Assembly (NCBI GenBank): GCA_036245805.1
Contig: BTRK01000001.1
Coordinates: 21,769,087-21,833,086, forward strand
Direction: 5' to 3'
From: Pristionchus mayeri
Taxonomy: Eukaryota > Nematoda > Chromadorea > Rhabditida > Neodiplogasteridae
Length of the DNA: 64,000 nucleotides
In this document: positions 12,652-23,920 of the stretch, one piece after another
Layout of the letters: every line of letters starts with the position of its first letter
How positions within the stretch are numbered: the stretch's first letter is position 1
Notes under the pieces: model-generated
Seen by the model: the letters and a program-made list of their open reading frames with translations, nothing else
Database searches by the model: none
Told to the model about the DNA's origin: nothing
Made by a program: the position numbers and the translations under genes

Positions 12652-14748
12652 TCTGAAAAGAGAAAGTGGATCATGGAGAAAGAAACTACGGTAGAGATCG
12701 ATTGGAGGAGGGAAGGAGGGGAAAGTACTCGTGGGTGGACTGGTTAGTAAGAGAGGAGAAAGAGGGGGGAGAGGAAGGGAAAACTACGGTAGTGAAAAGG
12801 GGAGAAGGGGTGTTAACTTGATTAAAAGTAGTGGATATCAGGGAAGATACGTCGTGGGGAAGATTTCGTATAGTGGGAGAGGTAGAAAGGTGTGGGAAGG
12901 TTGAGATGGTTATTGGAATGAAGGGGGGGGTGAATTATCTCGACTGTCACGATCGGAAAGGTGGATGGATTAAAGTAATGGAATTGCAGAACAGAGAGGA
13001 AATAAGTTTAATCAGAGGATAAAATGGATAATCTGTGCTTACGAAGGGAGGGAAGAGTGAGAAAGAGAAGGCCGAGAATGACTGTAGGGGCGGAGTCTCC
13101 TCCCTCTACAGACTGTCAACAAATGAGGGGGAGTAGTCACAAGGGGCAACTTAGATTCATCCCCTTTGCCAACTGAGACTTCGCATACGTTGATTAGTCT
13201 ATGAGTGATAGTGATGGTAGTGATAGTGCTTCGTTCTTCTCTTCATTCACTTCTCTTCTTCTCTCCCCTGGGTGTCATCATTATCATCTCATTGATTGTT
13301 ATCGTTCTCCTTCCTTCCGAGTAATTATTCCTCCGTGTCGGTAGATGCTCCCCCCTCCCCTCCCCCTCCTCCCCAATTCCCCTTGGCTTCATCGTTTGCT
13401 CTTCACTCTCAATATGTCATGGATCACCCTGGCCGAAAGACTGCCCCACTTCCATCCTAATCCACTCTTCCCTCTGGTTCTTCTCTCCATCGACTAACTT
13501 CCAGTCCCTCGATCAGTGGTCGGATGAATTACAGAGAGGGCCAATCAACATTCGCCTTTTTATTCTAACTTTCGAAAGAGCACCCGAAAAGGAAACATCA
13601 TTCGTCGCTCCGTGTACTGTAACGAAGTGCCCGGCAATATCGCAGTCCTAATCTGTATTTGATCAGTTTACTCAATCGCAGCAATTCATGGTCGTGTTCC
13701 TTCCTCTCTTACGTAAGATCCGATGGATACACCATCTGGGGACGAGAACAGATTGGAGAGACACTGATAGGGAGATTGCTTCTCTCCCCTGCCAGAAAGC
13801 ATTTGAATGCCTTCCGCGTAGGGGGAAATCATCTCGTTGTTAGCCTCTCCATCTATTAATGATCTCTCTCTCTCTGCCTGACCAGTTAGAGATCATTCTG
13901 AGTAGAGAGAGTGGGCATCTCTAGCTGTCAGTTGTGAGATGCAACAACTACCTGCTAGAATGGGAGTGGGGATGGAGGGGGAAACCAGAGGGGAATTGGA
14001 AGGACAACCACTTCCTCCTTTGTAGAAGGGAGAAGTCGACTGACTCGAGAGCTACGGTAGAATTATAAACACCTGGATGGGATGGTTCCTAATCTTATAA
14101 CTGGGGGATGGCAAAGGATGGAGAGGAGAAGGAGGAGAGAAGGAGAACTGACTAAATGGCACGGTCTCGAGAGGCCTCATTTACTCATTTGTTGATGAGA
14201 GAAAGAAAGAGAAGACAAGTTGTGAAAACAAGAACAATAAATCATGGTAATTTCAATAGCGATCTAATCTGTCTTCCTCCTTCTCCCCATTCCTCTAATG
14301 GCTTCTCCCCAGGGTGCAGATTACCTTATCGAGTGATCTCTTTCGGAGTGAGATCCAGCTGCTTCACACCTGACTGCTCGGAAGGACCGTAGCAGTGGAG
14401 AAGAGTAAGAAGTGATCTGGTTCTCTCACATCCAGGGGACTCAGCCTCTCTCTTCACACTCTGCATGCAACCAAAGGAATACCGCTGTATGCTTTTCCCC
14501 CTTCTGGGTGTCATTGACGAGAAGAGATATTTGTGCAGAGGGGGGGGGAACTAATTGAGGGGTCTTTGATAATCCACCTATCACCATCCACCCACCCCCT
14601 CTGGTCCTCTATCTACCACTCGTCTTCTGCTCTGAATACTAAGAAATGAAGGATGAAAATATTGATGACCATCCACCCTTCCCTTCTTCCATCTCCGTCT
14701 TCCCTTCGTTCTCCCTTGGATACCAGTCCTCTCTCCTATCATAGCACG
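12652..14748. other. Intergenic; repeat A copy 2, no gene recognised
   Basis: Simple-sequence-rich DNA between homeobox gene 2 and a weak small-gene candidate. Contains repeat A copy 2 at 14041-14381. No exon chain supported. Confidence 0.4.
14041..14381 (-). repeat. Dispersed repeat A, copy 2
   Basis: Inverted copy of 5101-5452. The two copies flank homeobox genes 1 and 2 and the membrane-protein gene, so recombination between them could invert that whole block. Confidence 0.7.
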
Positions 14749-15104
14749 ATGACTTCATCACAAATTGCGTCGATTCGAGAGTCGCTCACTTTGAAATACG
14801 AGACAGTGAAGGTCTCGTCGGAATGGGAATCAACAGACATTGGGATACAGTAGACACAGAAACCGACTGATCCGAACTCTCTCCTCTCTCCTAAGTATGG
14901 GGCTAGATATCTAGTCTGATAAGCTACAGAACGGACAGACTACACAGTAATCAGTGTTCTCCGCAGCTCAATCTCGACGGAGTCTTCATCTTACGCAACT
15001 TTGCCCTCTTTTGTCCACAAGTGCGGGAGGAACGCCGAAAGGGAAGAGCAAAGGGAAGAGTGAAGTGGGAGGGACGAGTCCTCCCCTCACACCTCCTGCA
15101 TTGA
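14749..15104 (+). CDS. Candidate small two-exon gene, unknown
   Basis: Exon 14749-14811 begins MTSSQIASIRESLTLKYE and exon 14967-15104 continues LNLDGVFILRNFALF, phase 0, with GTCTCG donor and CCGCAG acceptor; the total would be 66 aa with a basic tail. The first exon and the start of the second read like genuine protein, but the donor is weak and a second open frame overlaps exon 2 to 15178 (ending GLQNSMVTI), so exon structure is uncertain. No family recognised. Confidence 0.27.
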
Positions 15105-15917
15105 AGAGGGTGAGGGGAACTACTGGGGACCAGCATGAGGGAATGAATGGCTTGCAGAACAGTATGGTTACAATATGAACTCTCATTCATTCAAAGACTC
15201 TACAAGGAAGCTGTTCGAAACTGCAGAATAAATAAGTAATGTAGATGTTTGTGAGTGTGGTCCCTCTTCCTTCCGGTGTCTCATTCCCTTCTCTCTTCGC
15301 CACTCTCCTTCATATCACTCCTCCTCCTTATCTCGACTGCTTAGACCCGTGATTGATTGCTTCGTTATCAGGAGAGTGAGAAGAGAGACAGCCTCTGGAA
15401 GAATGCGAGGAGTGGAGATACAAGGAGAAGAGACGATCGATAGAGAGTGGAAACAGAAGGATCACCACCACTCACTCGGATACTCCATTGCAGGAGGGAA
15501 GTGTCCGAGTGGAGTGAGATGAGGGGGGAGGGGGGAGGGGGGGAGGGAGTGAATGGCCTCCCATGGAGGGACTCCTTCTAATCCGCTCATCACAATCACT
15601 TCGATACACTTTATTTTACAATCACAGTCTTCTTCTCTCACTCATAAATAGATTAGGAGGAAGGAGATAATTGGAGGAGGGAAGCGAGTAAATGATCTAC
15701 AGATGGATGAGACAGAAGGGAGAGGTAAGGTCAATGGAATGATGATAGGTGGAGAGGAATGGAGAGGAATGGAGTGGAATGGAGTGGACTAGAGGAGTGA
15801 CCTGAATATCAACGGAGAGCGATTCCAATATTAATCTACATACACTTCAGGGCAAGATCAAGGGGGTCAAAGGACTGTTCAAAAGGGGAACAATTTCAGA
15901 GATGGAGACAGGCTTGC
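15105..15917. other. No gene recognised
   Basis: GA/CT-rich sequence with short runs such as a GGAGGGG-rich patch near 15520-15550 and a small GGAATGGAGA-type tandem at about 15755-15788. No coding or RNA feature supported. Confidence 0.4.
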
Positions 15918-17494
15918 TTAGCTCGTTCCTCCATTGAAGTTGAGGTAATTGTACGGCTGAGCGCCCGAGTAGTACGAATAGTCCAGTACCTGGAAGGAGT
16001 GATGATCTACTAATCGATATCCATTTACCGTATACCTGAGGATAGTAGGGGTTGCTGTAGATGTTGTAGGGTGGGTACACCGAGGGAGGAGTCGTGGAGA
16101 TCACTGATGAAAGTGGGTTCGAGGCCTGAAAATCACAAGTATGACTCACTGAACCTTCGAAGATCGCATTTACCGTAGCCTCCGAGAGTGGGAGGGCCCA
16201 TTCTGAAGGAAGGATGGTTGTGACAGCCGGGACGGTCGATGCCGCATTCGAGTCAGTGGACTGAGTTCCTGCTGACTCCTCCGTCTCCTCCAGTTTGGGG
16301 ATGATAGAAGGAATAGTGGTAGAGGGAGGGGAATGCCATCGGGAGAGAAGTGAAGATGGAGTGAGGGTGGAGGAAGAGGAATCAGTACGATTGGAGGAAG
16401 TGGAGATGCCCGAGTCATCTGTGATACCTCAAAGAGAAGGAGTTCATCCCCCTACTTCTTCATTCATTCCTTCATTCTCTCACCCGATTGATTGGAATCA
16501 GCAGATTCTCCCCTGAAGGGAACTTCCGTCTTCGGCTTCTGCTTGTCAATCGATCTTTGCTTCGCCCTTCGGTTCTTGAACCACACCTGGAATGTGCCAT
16601 TCTCTGCTCTCTCTTCGTCCTTCTTCGCCCTTCGGCCCTTGGATACTCCAGTGGCGCACAATAAGTGACTGGCGCCATAGAGGTGCGCAATTGATAAGAG
16701 GAAAGGGGCTTAGCGACACCCTCGAGAGTGTGAAGCTGCGAAGTGAGAATAAGCCTCGCTGATTTATAGCCCGGCTGACGTATGTTGCGAGAGAGGAGAA
16801 GGGATTAGAAGGGAGGAGGAGGGGTACGGTAAGTATCTACTCCCATTTCACACGTTTGAGAGAAGGGAGAGGGGAGACGCATATCAATGAGAGCGGAGGT
16901 GGACAATAACTCATGCAACACTGATTCATCATCCTCAGCCACTTTCTATCAAGATGTCAATGTTCAGTGAATCTCCCTACAGTGTACCCAGTTATCGATC
17001 GAAGCACCGTAATCTACCGTACCTGAATGCGTGCCTCAGGTAGATTCGTCTTCTCTGCCAGTTGTTCCCTCACGTAGACATCAGGATACTGCGACTGTTC
17101 GAATGATTTCTCCAGAATGAGCAATTGCTCCTTCGAGAAAGTAGTCCTCTCCCTTCGGTTCTTCCGTGGAATCATCGCTGAATCAATCGATCAATGAGGA
17201 TTACTGTAACCAGATCATTGTATTCGTCTCTTCTCTCTATTGAATTCGAATGCAAATCCTTCTGTAATCCCCTTCGACCTGTATCGAGGTTGAAGAGAAA
17301 GGAAATGTGAACTGCTCTCTCTCTCATACACAACTTCATCGTTCTCGAAATCGATCAATAATTCAATTACCGTAGTTCATATTGAAGCCCATGGAGGTCA
17401 TGGTAGTTGGTTTCACGGTGGTACCGTAACTTGAGGTGGACACGGTACCACACGGCATACTGTAGGCTGCCAAAGCTGCGGCTGTGTACGACAT
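15918..17494 (-). CDS. K50 paired-like homeodomain transcription factor (gene 3)
   Basis: Exons 17371-17494, 17023-17177, 16484-16586, 16174-16418, 16036-16125 and 15918-15989 join in phase to 262 aa. The homeodomain is residues 48-107: [20 protein letters not shown] ... [15 protein letters not shown], with Lys50 and Asn51, closest by eye to Otx/ceh-36-type K50 paired-like domains. It keeps the intron after homeodomain position 46 but lacks the one after position 21 present in genes 1 and 2. A Ser/Thr-rich linker follows, then a Tyr/Asn/Pro-rich C-terminus ending [11 protein letters not shown]. Its last exon is 72 bp, as in gene 1. The ATG lies one base after a TTCCAG acceptor, consistent with trans-splicing. 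This is the least diverged of the three homeodomains. Confidence 0.88.
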
Positions 17495-19666
17495 TCTGGA
17501 AGGAATCGATGAGGAAAGAGCAGAGAAGGGAGATACGAAATGAGATTCGAAGGAAGAAGAAGAAGATGTCTACACGAATCAAAATGAGGAGATTATCAAG
17601 AGGAGAAGTGAGATGCTCGAGCTACGGGATCTAAGGGGGGGGGCAAGCATCTACAAGGCGCTCCTATCCTTCGGGACCACCATCGGCTTCCGGAGGGAGT
17701 GTTAATCCAAAGACGATCAGCGGCCTTAGGGGGCTTAAGGTAGCGGGTCGGCAAATCGGTTGAAGTTTAATCGGCTCATCGAGAGGTGTTGATCGTAAGA
17801 AGATAAAGGGACTGGGATGGCGATTGAAGGGATTAGAAGAAGAGAAAGAGGAGTAAGGAGGATGATGAGAGTATCCGAGTAGAGGAGGAGAATCGACCAT
17901 GTGAAATGATGAGTGGAAGAGCGAAGGGGAGGAGTTTGGTGGTGTCTCTCTATCAATTGGAGGGATGGGAGAGAAAGAGTGGGGATGGTGGGGAGGGAAT
18001 GAACTGGAGGAGGACTGATTGGAGGTGAGAACTGTGATGGGAAGGAGGCCTGGAGGGGAGGAAGAGGAGGTGGAGGATAGTGACAGTCTAGGGGCACGAG
18101 AGACACTTCATTAGATGAGCAAGAGCTGATTGTCTAATCGTCTTGTATCTGCAAGACGAAGGGATTATGGAATTTGGAGAGATTAAATATTAACTTTGAA
18201 TCTGTGTGTTACTCGGCTATTTCAATATTTTCCATACTATCTAAAGTGCCTTCAGTGTACCGCACGTGATTCTTGCGAAATGCTCACAACGTGACAGCTT
18301 GTAGCGTACTCAGAAAAATGTAGCCGGCTTTTACATTTGCCAGTTTTAATTTTGGGCATTTTTTACATTTAGGAGTTCATAATGAGACAGGCGCAGTAGA
18401 GATCTTCGGACCATACCACAACTGGAGCACCAGGAACGACTGGAGATCCGAAAGGACGGACGAACTTATGGAATTTGAAAGATCACCGTTACTTTGTGAC
18501 ATTTGACATTTGGAAAGACTCCCATTTCACCTCTAATCTAGTGAGGATTTCAGAGTACATTTGTGACGAGACTGGATAGAAGTAACGATGGATGGAGAGA
18601 GGAAGGACAAGGGAGAAGAAGAGGAGAGGAAGGGATTATGGAAAGGAGCCTTCGAGGTGAAGAGAGGGAAGATCATGAAGAGAACGAATGATCGGAAGTG
18701 AATACTCATCTATAGAGATGGACAAGGGTGATGAGTACAGAATAGAGTAGAGAGCCGTTTGAGATGGAAAGTTCTCGGATTAGAGAGAATGAATCAATTG
18801 AAGGTGATTCTGGCACGGGAGGAAACCCCGAGTGAGAAGGCGTAATAATCAGTCCAGTTTATTCTGAGGATTCACAAGTGTGGAAGGGAGAAGAGACTCG
18901 ATAATTGCAAGAGTTTATCCCTCCCGCTGATCATAAAAAGTGCGGTAGAGGTCACTTCTCTTGAGACTCCAGCATTGTGTCAGTCGAAATGACGATCATT
19001 TATACGAGTGAGTCCCCCCCCTCCTTCTCTAATTGGGCTTGAGTCGATTGATGGTGGATTTGGCCTCAAAACTGTTGTAAATCGAGTATCTCATTTGAGG
19101 GTTAAATGCCTCAAGGGAAAGATAGGTTGAGATAAAAATTACATTCATTTTAAAAGGAGGTTTAATTATTATTTTTCAGTGGTTAGATTATCAGTGGATT
19201 TCAGTGGTACACGATTTATCACTGGCTTTCTCACCGAACGGAGGAATGACCACTGGGTGAGAGTACGAGATGGAGTGAATGATTAGAGAGGGGAAGCTGG
19301 TGAGAAGGAGAAGAATCCCGGTGAGAACCCACTGGCATCTCCCGATGAATACTGTGAATCCGAGGGGAAATAGGTGAGAATAACACTCACTCGTAGAAAT
19401 ATTATAGATATTTGAAAAACATGCACTATAAATTAATTTTTTTCGTTATTCTTTTTTGTTATTTTCAGATGCAACTATTCTTGAAGGATAGTGTCTCAAA
19501 CAACTAAATCCCCATATCACATTCGCTTCTTCTCAGCCCAAGGCATGGAGATAAGCACTGTCCACTCTCATTCGAAGGAAGGGAGAAGCCACTCTCATTC
19601 TCACTTTCACACCTCTCTCTCTCTTTCTTCGTCCTTGTAGCTCTATATCATAGTTGGTAATTGCAG
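17495..19666. other. Intergenic, no gene supported
   Basis: The first 600 bp contain long proline/serine-rich minus-strand frames (to 18106) that are low complexity and lack a homology pattern; I do not call them. The rest shows no exon chain. The promoters of homeobox gene 3 (leftward) and of the secreted family (rightward) probably lie here. Confidence 0.4.
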
Positions 19667-20419
19667 ATGCTCTTCTCTATCCTGGTTGCATCTCTCGCAG
19701 CAATTGCTGCAAGTGCTGCAGAATCGTGCAAATGTGTGAATGTTGATCAGAGGATCGACCCCGTCTCCAACCCCATCATCTTCTTCCAACAACCAACTGT
19801 CAGCGGAGAAATGAACGGTAAGACTACACTTTTTAGATATAAGGGCTGGATAAAATGACAAGTTCGAAACAATAATTGCATCAAGCGTGTATCTTGATAT
19901 TTTTTCCTCGATGAAAGCCCATCTTGCAGGAGTGACGTGCAGTTCCAACTGCCATCTAGAAGCACATTTGGACGTGGACGATGATAAATACGCACTGGAG
20001 GTGAGATAGGTTGAATCCCCATCTCATCCCTACTGCAGATCCAACTGCTCTCGAATAATCTCCAGGAGGGGCAACTCGAAGTCAAGGGATTGTCTGAGGA
20101 TGTCACGTGAGTTGATAAGAGAGACAGCTGACAAACTACGCACTTTTTTCGTTGAAAGTAGACCGGAATTCGAATCTGAAATATTAAGAAAATGCTCAAG
20201 AATGATTTCTCAGAATCACCTCGAAAACTCAACCGGCCATTCTGATTCCCAAATCTAAAGGAGATTCGATTGCCATTGAGTTCACACAGCCAACTGGAAT
20301 GAGTGAGTTATTACTTTCCATGTTATTTCGATGTTTTCATTTCAGAGGGTGAATTCCTAATGGCTATCAGGAAAGTGCCTAGGCCTTCTCCTCACAAATC
20401 GGACTCTCACCGCATCTGA
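19667..20419 (+). CDS. Secreted CUB-like family member, truncated (copy 1)
   Basis: Exons 19667-19817, 19930-20000, 20039-20106, 20214-20302 and 20346-20419 join to 150 aa. Signal peptide MLFSILVASLAAIAASAA, then CKCVNVDQRIDP, FFQQPT and a CUB-like beta domain ending KGEFLMAIRKV. Exon sizes (71, 68 and 89 bp) match the next two copies exactly. Where those continue with a splice into the vWA-like part, this copy reads on to a TGA at 20417; no vWA or second CUB exons follow. It may be a short secreted protein or a degenerate copy. The ATG directly follows a TTGCAG acceptor. Confidence 0.7.
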
Positions 20420-20760
20420 GTGGATCATATTGCCCATTGCGCTTTCATTTACTGTGCGAGTTTAGGATATTCGTGAATAAATGGATTATCAAATCAAAGT
20501 CGGTCTTCATTCGTATCGTGGATGATCTAGCTCCTCCTCTCACCCTCCTCATTCCTCACCCCTCAGGGCGAGAGATAAGACTGGTCACTATCGTCCACTC
20601 TTACGTCGACGATGAAATTGTAATGTGAATACTAGAGTGATCTCTCGTACTGTTCTCTCACTTCTCCAACTCACAAAATAGCACTGGCAATAGGGAGATT
20701 TGTGGTTTTATTTTCACATTCGACAATACCGTTTTATCATGTTTCACTCGTATTTTCCAG
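20420..20760. other. Gap between copies 1 and 2, decayed sequence
   Basis: About 340 bp where the downstream exons of copy 1 would be expected. Only faint coding-like bits remain; it ends in the TTTTCCAG acceptor directly upstream of copy 2. Confidence 0.4.
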
Positions 20761-23114
20761 ATGCTTCTTCCTCAATTGATAGCAGTCTTGCTATCTGCCC
20801 CTCTCGCGTTCTCCGTAGACTCTTGCAAGTGCGTGGGGGAAGACCAGCGGATCGACCCCACTACCAATCCCATTCTCTTCTTCCAACAACCGACGACCAC
20901 GGGAGAAATCAATGGTCAGGTGACTACTCTCCCCTATTTCCTTCACTGATTTCAGGAGAAACATGCAGTGCGAATTGTACCTTCCAAGCTCATCTCGATG
21001 TTGACGATGAGAAGTATTCAATGCAGGTCTGAGATATTGCTCAACCTTTAACCATGGAAAATTCCTAGATAGGGGTCGTTGCATTAGCGCTACTCCATTT
21101 GATAGTGTAGAAGTGACAATTGGTGTCAGGCGACAATCGTATTCTTATCTTCGTTCTCTCCAGTATCATTTTTGCTCTTCAGGTGCAAATAATCAACAAC
21201 AATCTCCTCGATGGGAAGATCTCCATTGAGGGATTGGCCAAGGATGTGACGTACGATTGAAACGAGGAATGAGAAGAAGAGAGCAATTCAGAATCACTTC
21301 TAACAAGCCAACGGGTGTCCTTGAACCAACTTCCTATGGGGACTCGATCACAATCAAGTTCGTCCAACCAGCTGAAATGAGTGAGAGATCAAAGAATGAC
21401 TTGATTGATGAAGGAGTTCCTTCCAGAAGGAGAATTCATGCTCGCAGTTAAGAAAGTGAATGGACGACCTGAAGCTCCGCCCACGTGAGTGGAAATAGAA
21501 GGGATAGGCATCTTGAGTCAGAGAAAGAATGCAATTGCAGGAAGATCACGACTTTGTCTCCCTCCACTCCTCCCTTTGACTCCAAGTTCACCAGGAATCC
21601 TCTTCTAGTTGCCAATGACATCATGATCGCATTCGATATGGGATCGGAGTATGTGGAGGAAGTTGGAATACTAAAACTGAATAATCAATAAATGGAAAAT
21701 GTTGTAGTTCAAGAAGTTCGCTACGGGAGTGATCGATCAGTTGTCTATCAGACCGAAGGAGACAGAGGAAGAGTGCGGGGCGGGGTCGAGACTGTCCGTG
21801 GTGGGATTGAGTCCCATGGTGAGTAGAGAAGGGGGTAGCTTTCACTCTGAACTGATTCATAACTTCTTCAATGAAATACCGCTAGGCAATGTTATCTCTC
21901 CGCTCACAATATACCTTCCAGGATGGATTCAGCAACCTCTACGCTCCCTACTGGACGACGAGTGCTATTCAAGCAAAGGGAAACATTAATTCCATCGTGA
22001 GACTAGCGAATGGGAAGTTCAATATCAAGTGAGGATAAGCGAGAAGCTAATGAAAACATCATCATATCAGCCCGTTGGTCGAATATCTGGAGGGATTCGG
22101 CAGCTCAGGAACAAGTTGCGAGAATAGAGGGAAGATGGTCGTGCTGCTAACTTCTAGTCTGTAAGGTTCTCTAATTTGTCCCGATCAATGGAGATTTAAT
22201 TGCAGTCCGAAGGAGTACAACACAGTCGAGGAAGAGAACACTGCGAAGACACTCGCATTCCTCGACGATGGAATCCACCAGATACTCGTTCATTACAAAA
22301 CGAAGACGGATGATCTCAAGTACTACGCAGACTATGTGAGCGAGCACGGTGATTCTCGAAAGAATAAGAGGATGTTCAGAATCTAACGAACGTGGACAAC
22401 GAATGGAACTTCTTCTCATTGAGTGGAACTGTGGAAGATGACGTTACCAAATTCATCAACGACTACCTCGTCGATTCGACTGTCGAAAGTATGAGAGATT
22501 AATTTATCGAAGAAATTGAAATATTCAGTGACCTGCCAACCGAAGACACTCGATGTTGCTGTGGGAAAAGAGGAAGTGAGTGAGCAGAGTGACTCTCCTG
22601 ATACAATTTCATCCTCAGAAAACGGTTTCGATCCCTCCCTACTACTCGGGTCGAAAGGGAGAGGAGGGAGAGACGAGGGATGACTGGGAGACTGCCAAAC
22701 ACTACTGCAACTTCCAGAAGACGACTGTGGCTCTCAATAGGGTACTTTACTAAGATGAGGGGCTGAAGTAATGATGATTCACTCAGGACAAGGACGTTCC
22801 TCAAGGGACTCCGCTCTGTCTCACTGTCTATTACGATCTGGAGGCAGAGAGAGACTACGTGAAGATATTCTCGGGAGATGCGAAGGAACCAGAGAAACAG
22901 CAGTTGGTTGTCAGGTGAGGGAATGGAGAAGGAGAATTCGCATCACTTCCCCGAGTTTCAAAATCAATCATCACCGAGAATATATTTCAGTCTAACAGGC
23001 CGTGATGTATCTGGCTCGACGTTCGAGCTTCCGGATGCTCTCGGATCGATTGTCTTCTCATCTGACGAGAAGAATGTATTCGATGGTTTCCATGCGAAGA
23101 TTGCCAAATGCTGA
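20761..23114 (+). CDS. Secreted CUB - vWA-like - CUB protein (copy 2, intact)
   Basis: Fifteen exons in phase: 20761-20914, 20956-21026, 21183-21250, 21292-21380, 21427-21484, 21541-21661, 21708-21818, 21922-22028, 22071-22160, 22206-22335, 22380-22488, 22529-22575, 22619-22741, 22787-22914, 22991-23114; 509 aa. Signal peptide (about residues 1-20), Cys-rich start CKCVGEDQRIDP, N-terminal CUB-like domain to about residue 145, vWA-like domain (DIMIAFDMGS, then RLSVVGLSPM, then KMVVLLTSS), and a C-terminal CUB-type domain (DYVKIFSG ... LTGRDVSG ... FSSDE ... GFHAK). Architecture suggests an extracellular binding or innate-type protein; the function is inferred only. The ATG directly follows a TTTCCAG acceptor. 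A poly(A) signal AATAAA is at 23221. Confidence 0.85.
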
Positions 23115-23220
23115 CAAAGTCGTTTCGAAATAGCTAATGATTTCATGTGAAAAGAGTGGTTTGATTACTCTTTCATTTTTCTTTACGAAATTTAACTTAT
23201 TTATTCCAATTTTGATGTAC

Positions 23221-23226
23221 AATAAA
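23221..23226 (+). terminator. Poly(A) signal for copy 2
   Basis: AATAAA about 107 bp after the stop codon at 23112-23114, followed by a T-rich stretch. Confidence 0.6.
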
Positions 23227-23920
23227 TCCTTTCTTGTGTCTTTTCTTCTCACCTCTTAATCCTTCTCGGTTGCAATCTCTTTTCCCTGGTTGAGCCTCAC
23301 CTCAATCCGCTTATCGATCCATCCTTCAGCTTCTCTTCTTCATTGATAACAAGAAGTGAAACGATGTGAAAGGGCGTAACCTGTGAAGAAAAGTGATCGG
23401 AAGGAAATGAGTAAGGAAGAGAAGACTACAAACTGGTATCGATCCAACATCTTCAAGGGTGCTTTGCACGCCGTTGCAACGATCTGACTGATGAAAAATT
23501 TATATTTGCTTTTTATTCCCTAAAATGAGTGGGAAAACTGCTGAATTGTCGGTCTGTCAATCACTCTTCTCTCCACCATCTGATTTCCATAACCAACACC
23601 CTCTCTGACATCATCCCCCTGCATTCCTCCCTCAGGCGCCTGCAAGATAAAAAAGCCCCGACCCTTTTCTCGCTTCTAGAATGAGGAATGGATACAAAGC
23701 CTCGCCTTCATTTTATGTCCCACTCCTCTCCCTTTCCTTCCTATCAGTGCTTCTGATAGGGGAGAGAAAGGCAGGATACGCCCCTCTCCCTCACTCATTT
23801 TCATTCCTTACCTCGATCTGACGAGAAAATGATAGGTTATGCAGTGCTCTGAAATATCTGTTTTTGTTGATTTTCTTTTGAAATAATCGGTTCGCTTGCA
23901 TCCGATCATGCATCTTTCAG
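23227..23920. other. Intergenic between copies 2 and 3
   Basis: About 700 bp with no open exon chain; ends in a CATCTTTCAG acceptor immediately before the copy 3 start codon. The spacing is wide for a nematode operon, so copy 3 probably has its own promoter. Confidence 0.4.

Noticed and set aside
17735..18106. Pro/Ser-rich 123-aa minus-strand frame upstream of homeobox gene 3
   Set aside because: The strand is strongly pyrimidine-biased, which opens frames by chance; no acceptor-donor chain or conserved motif supports it.
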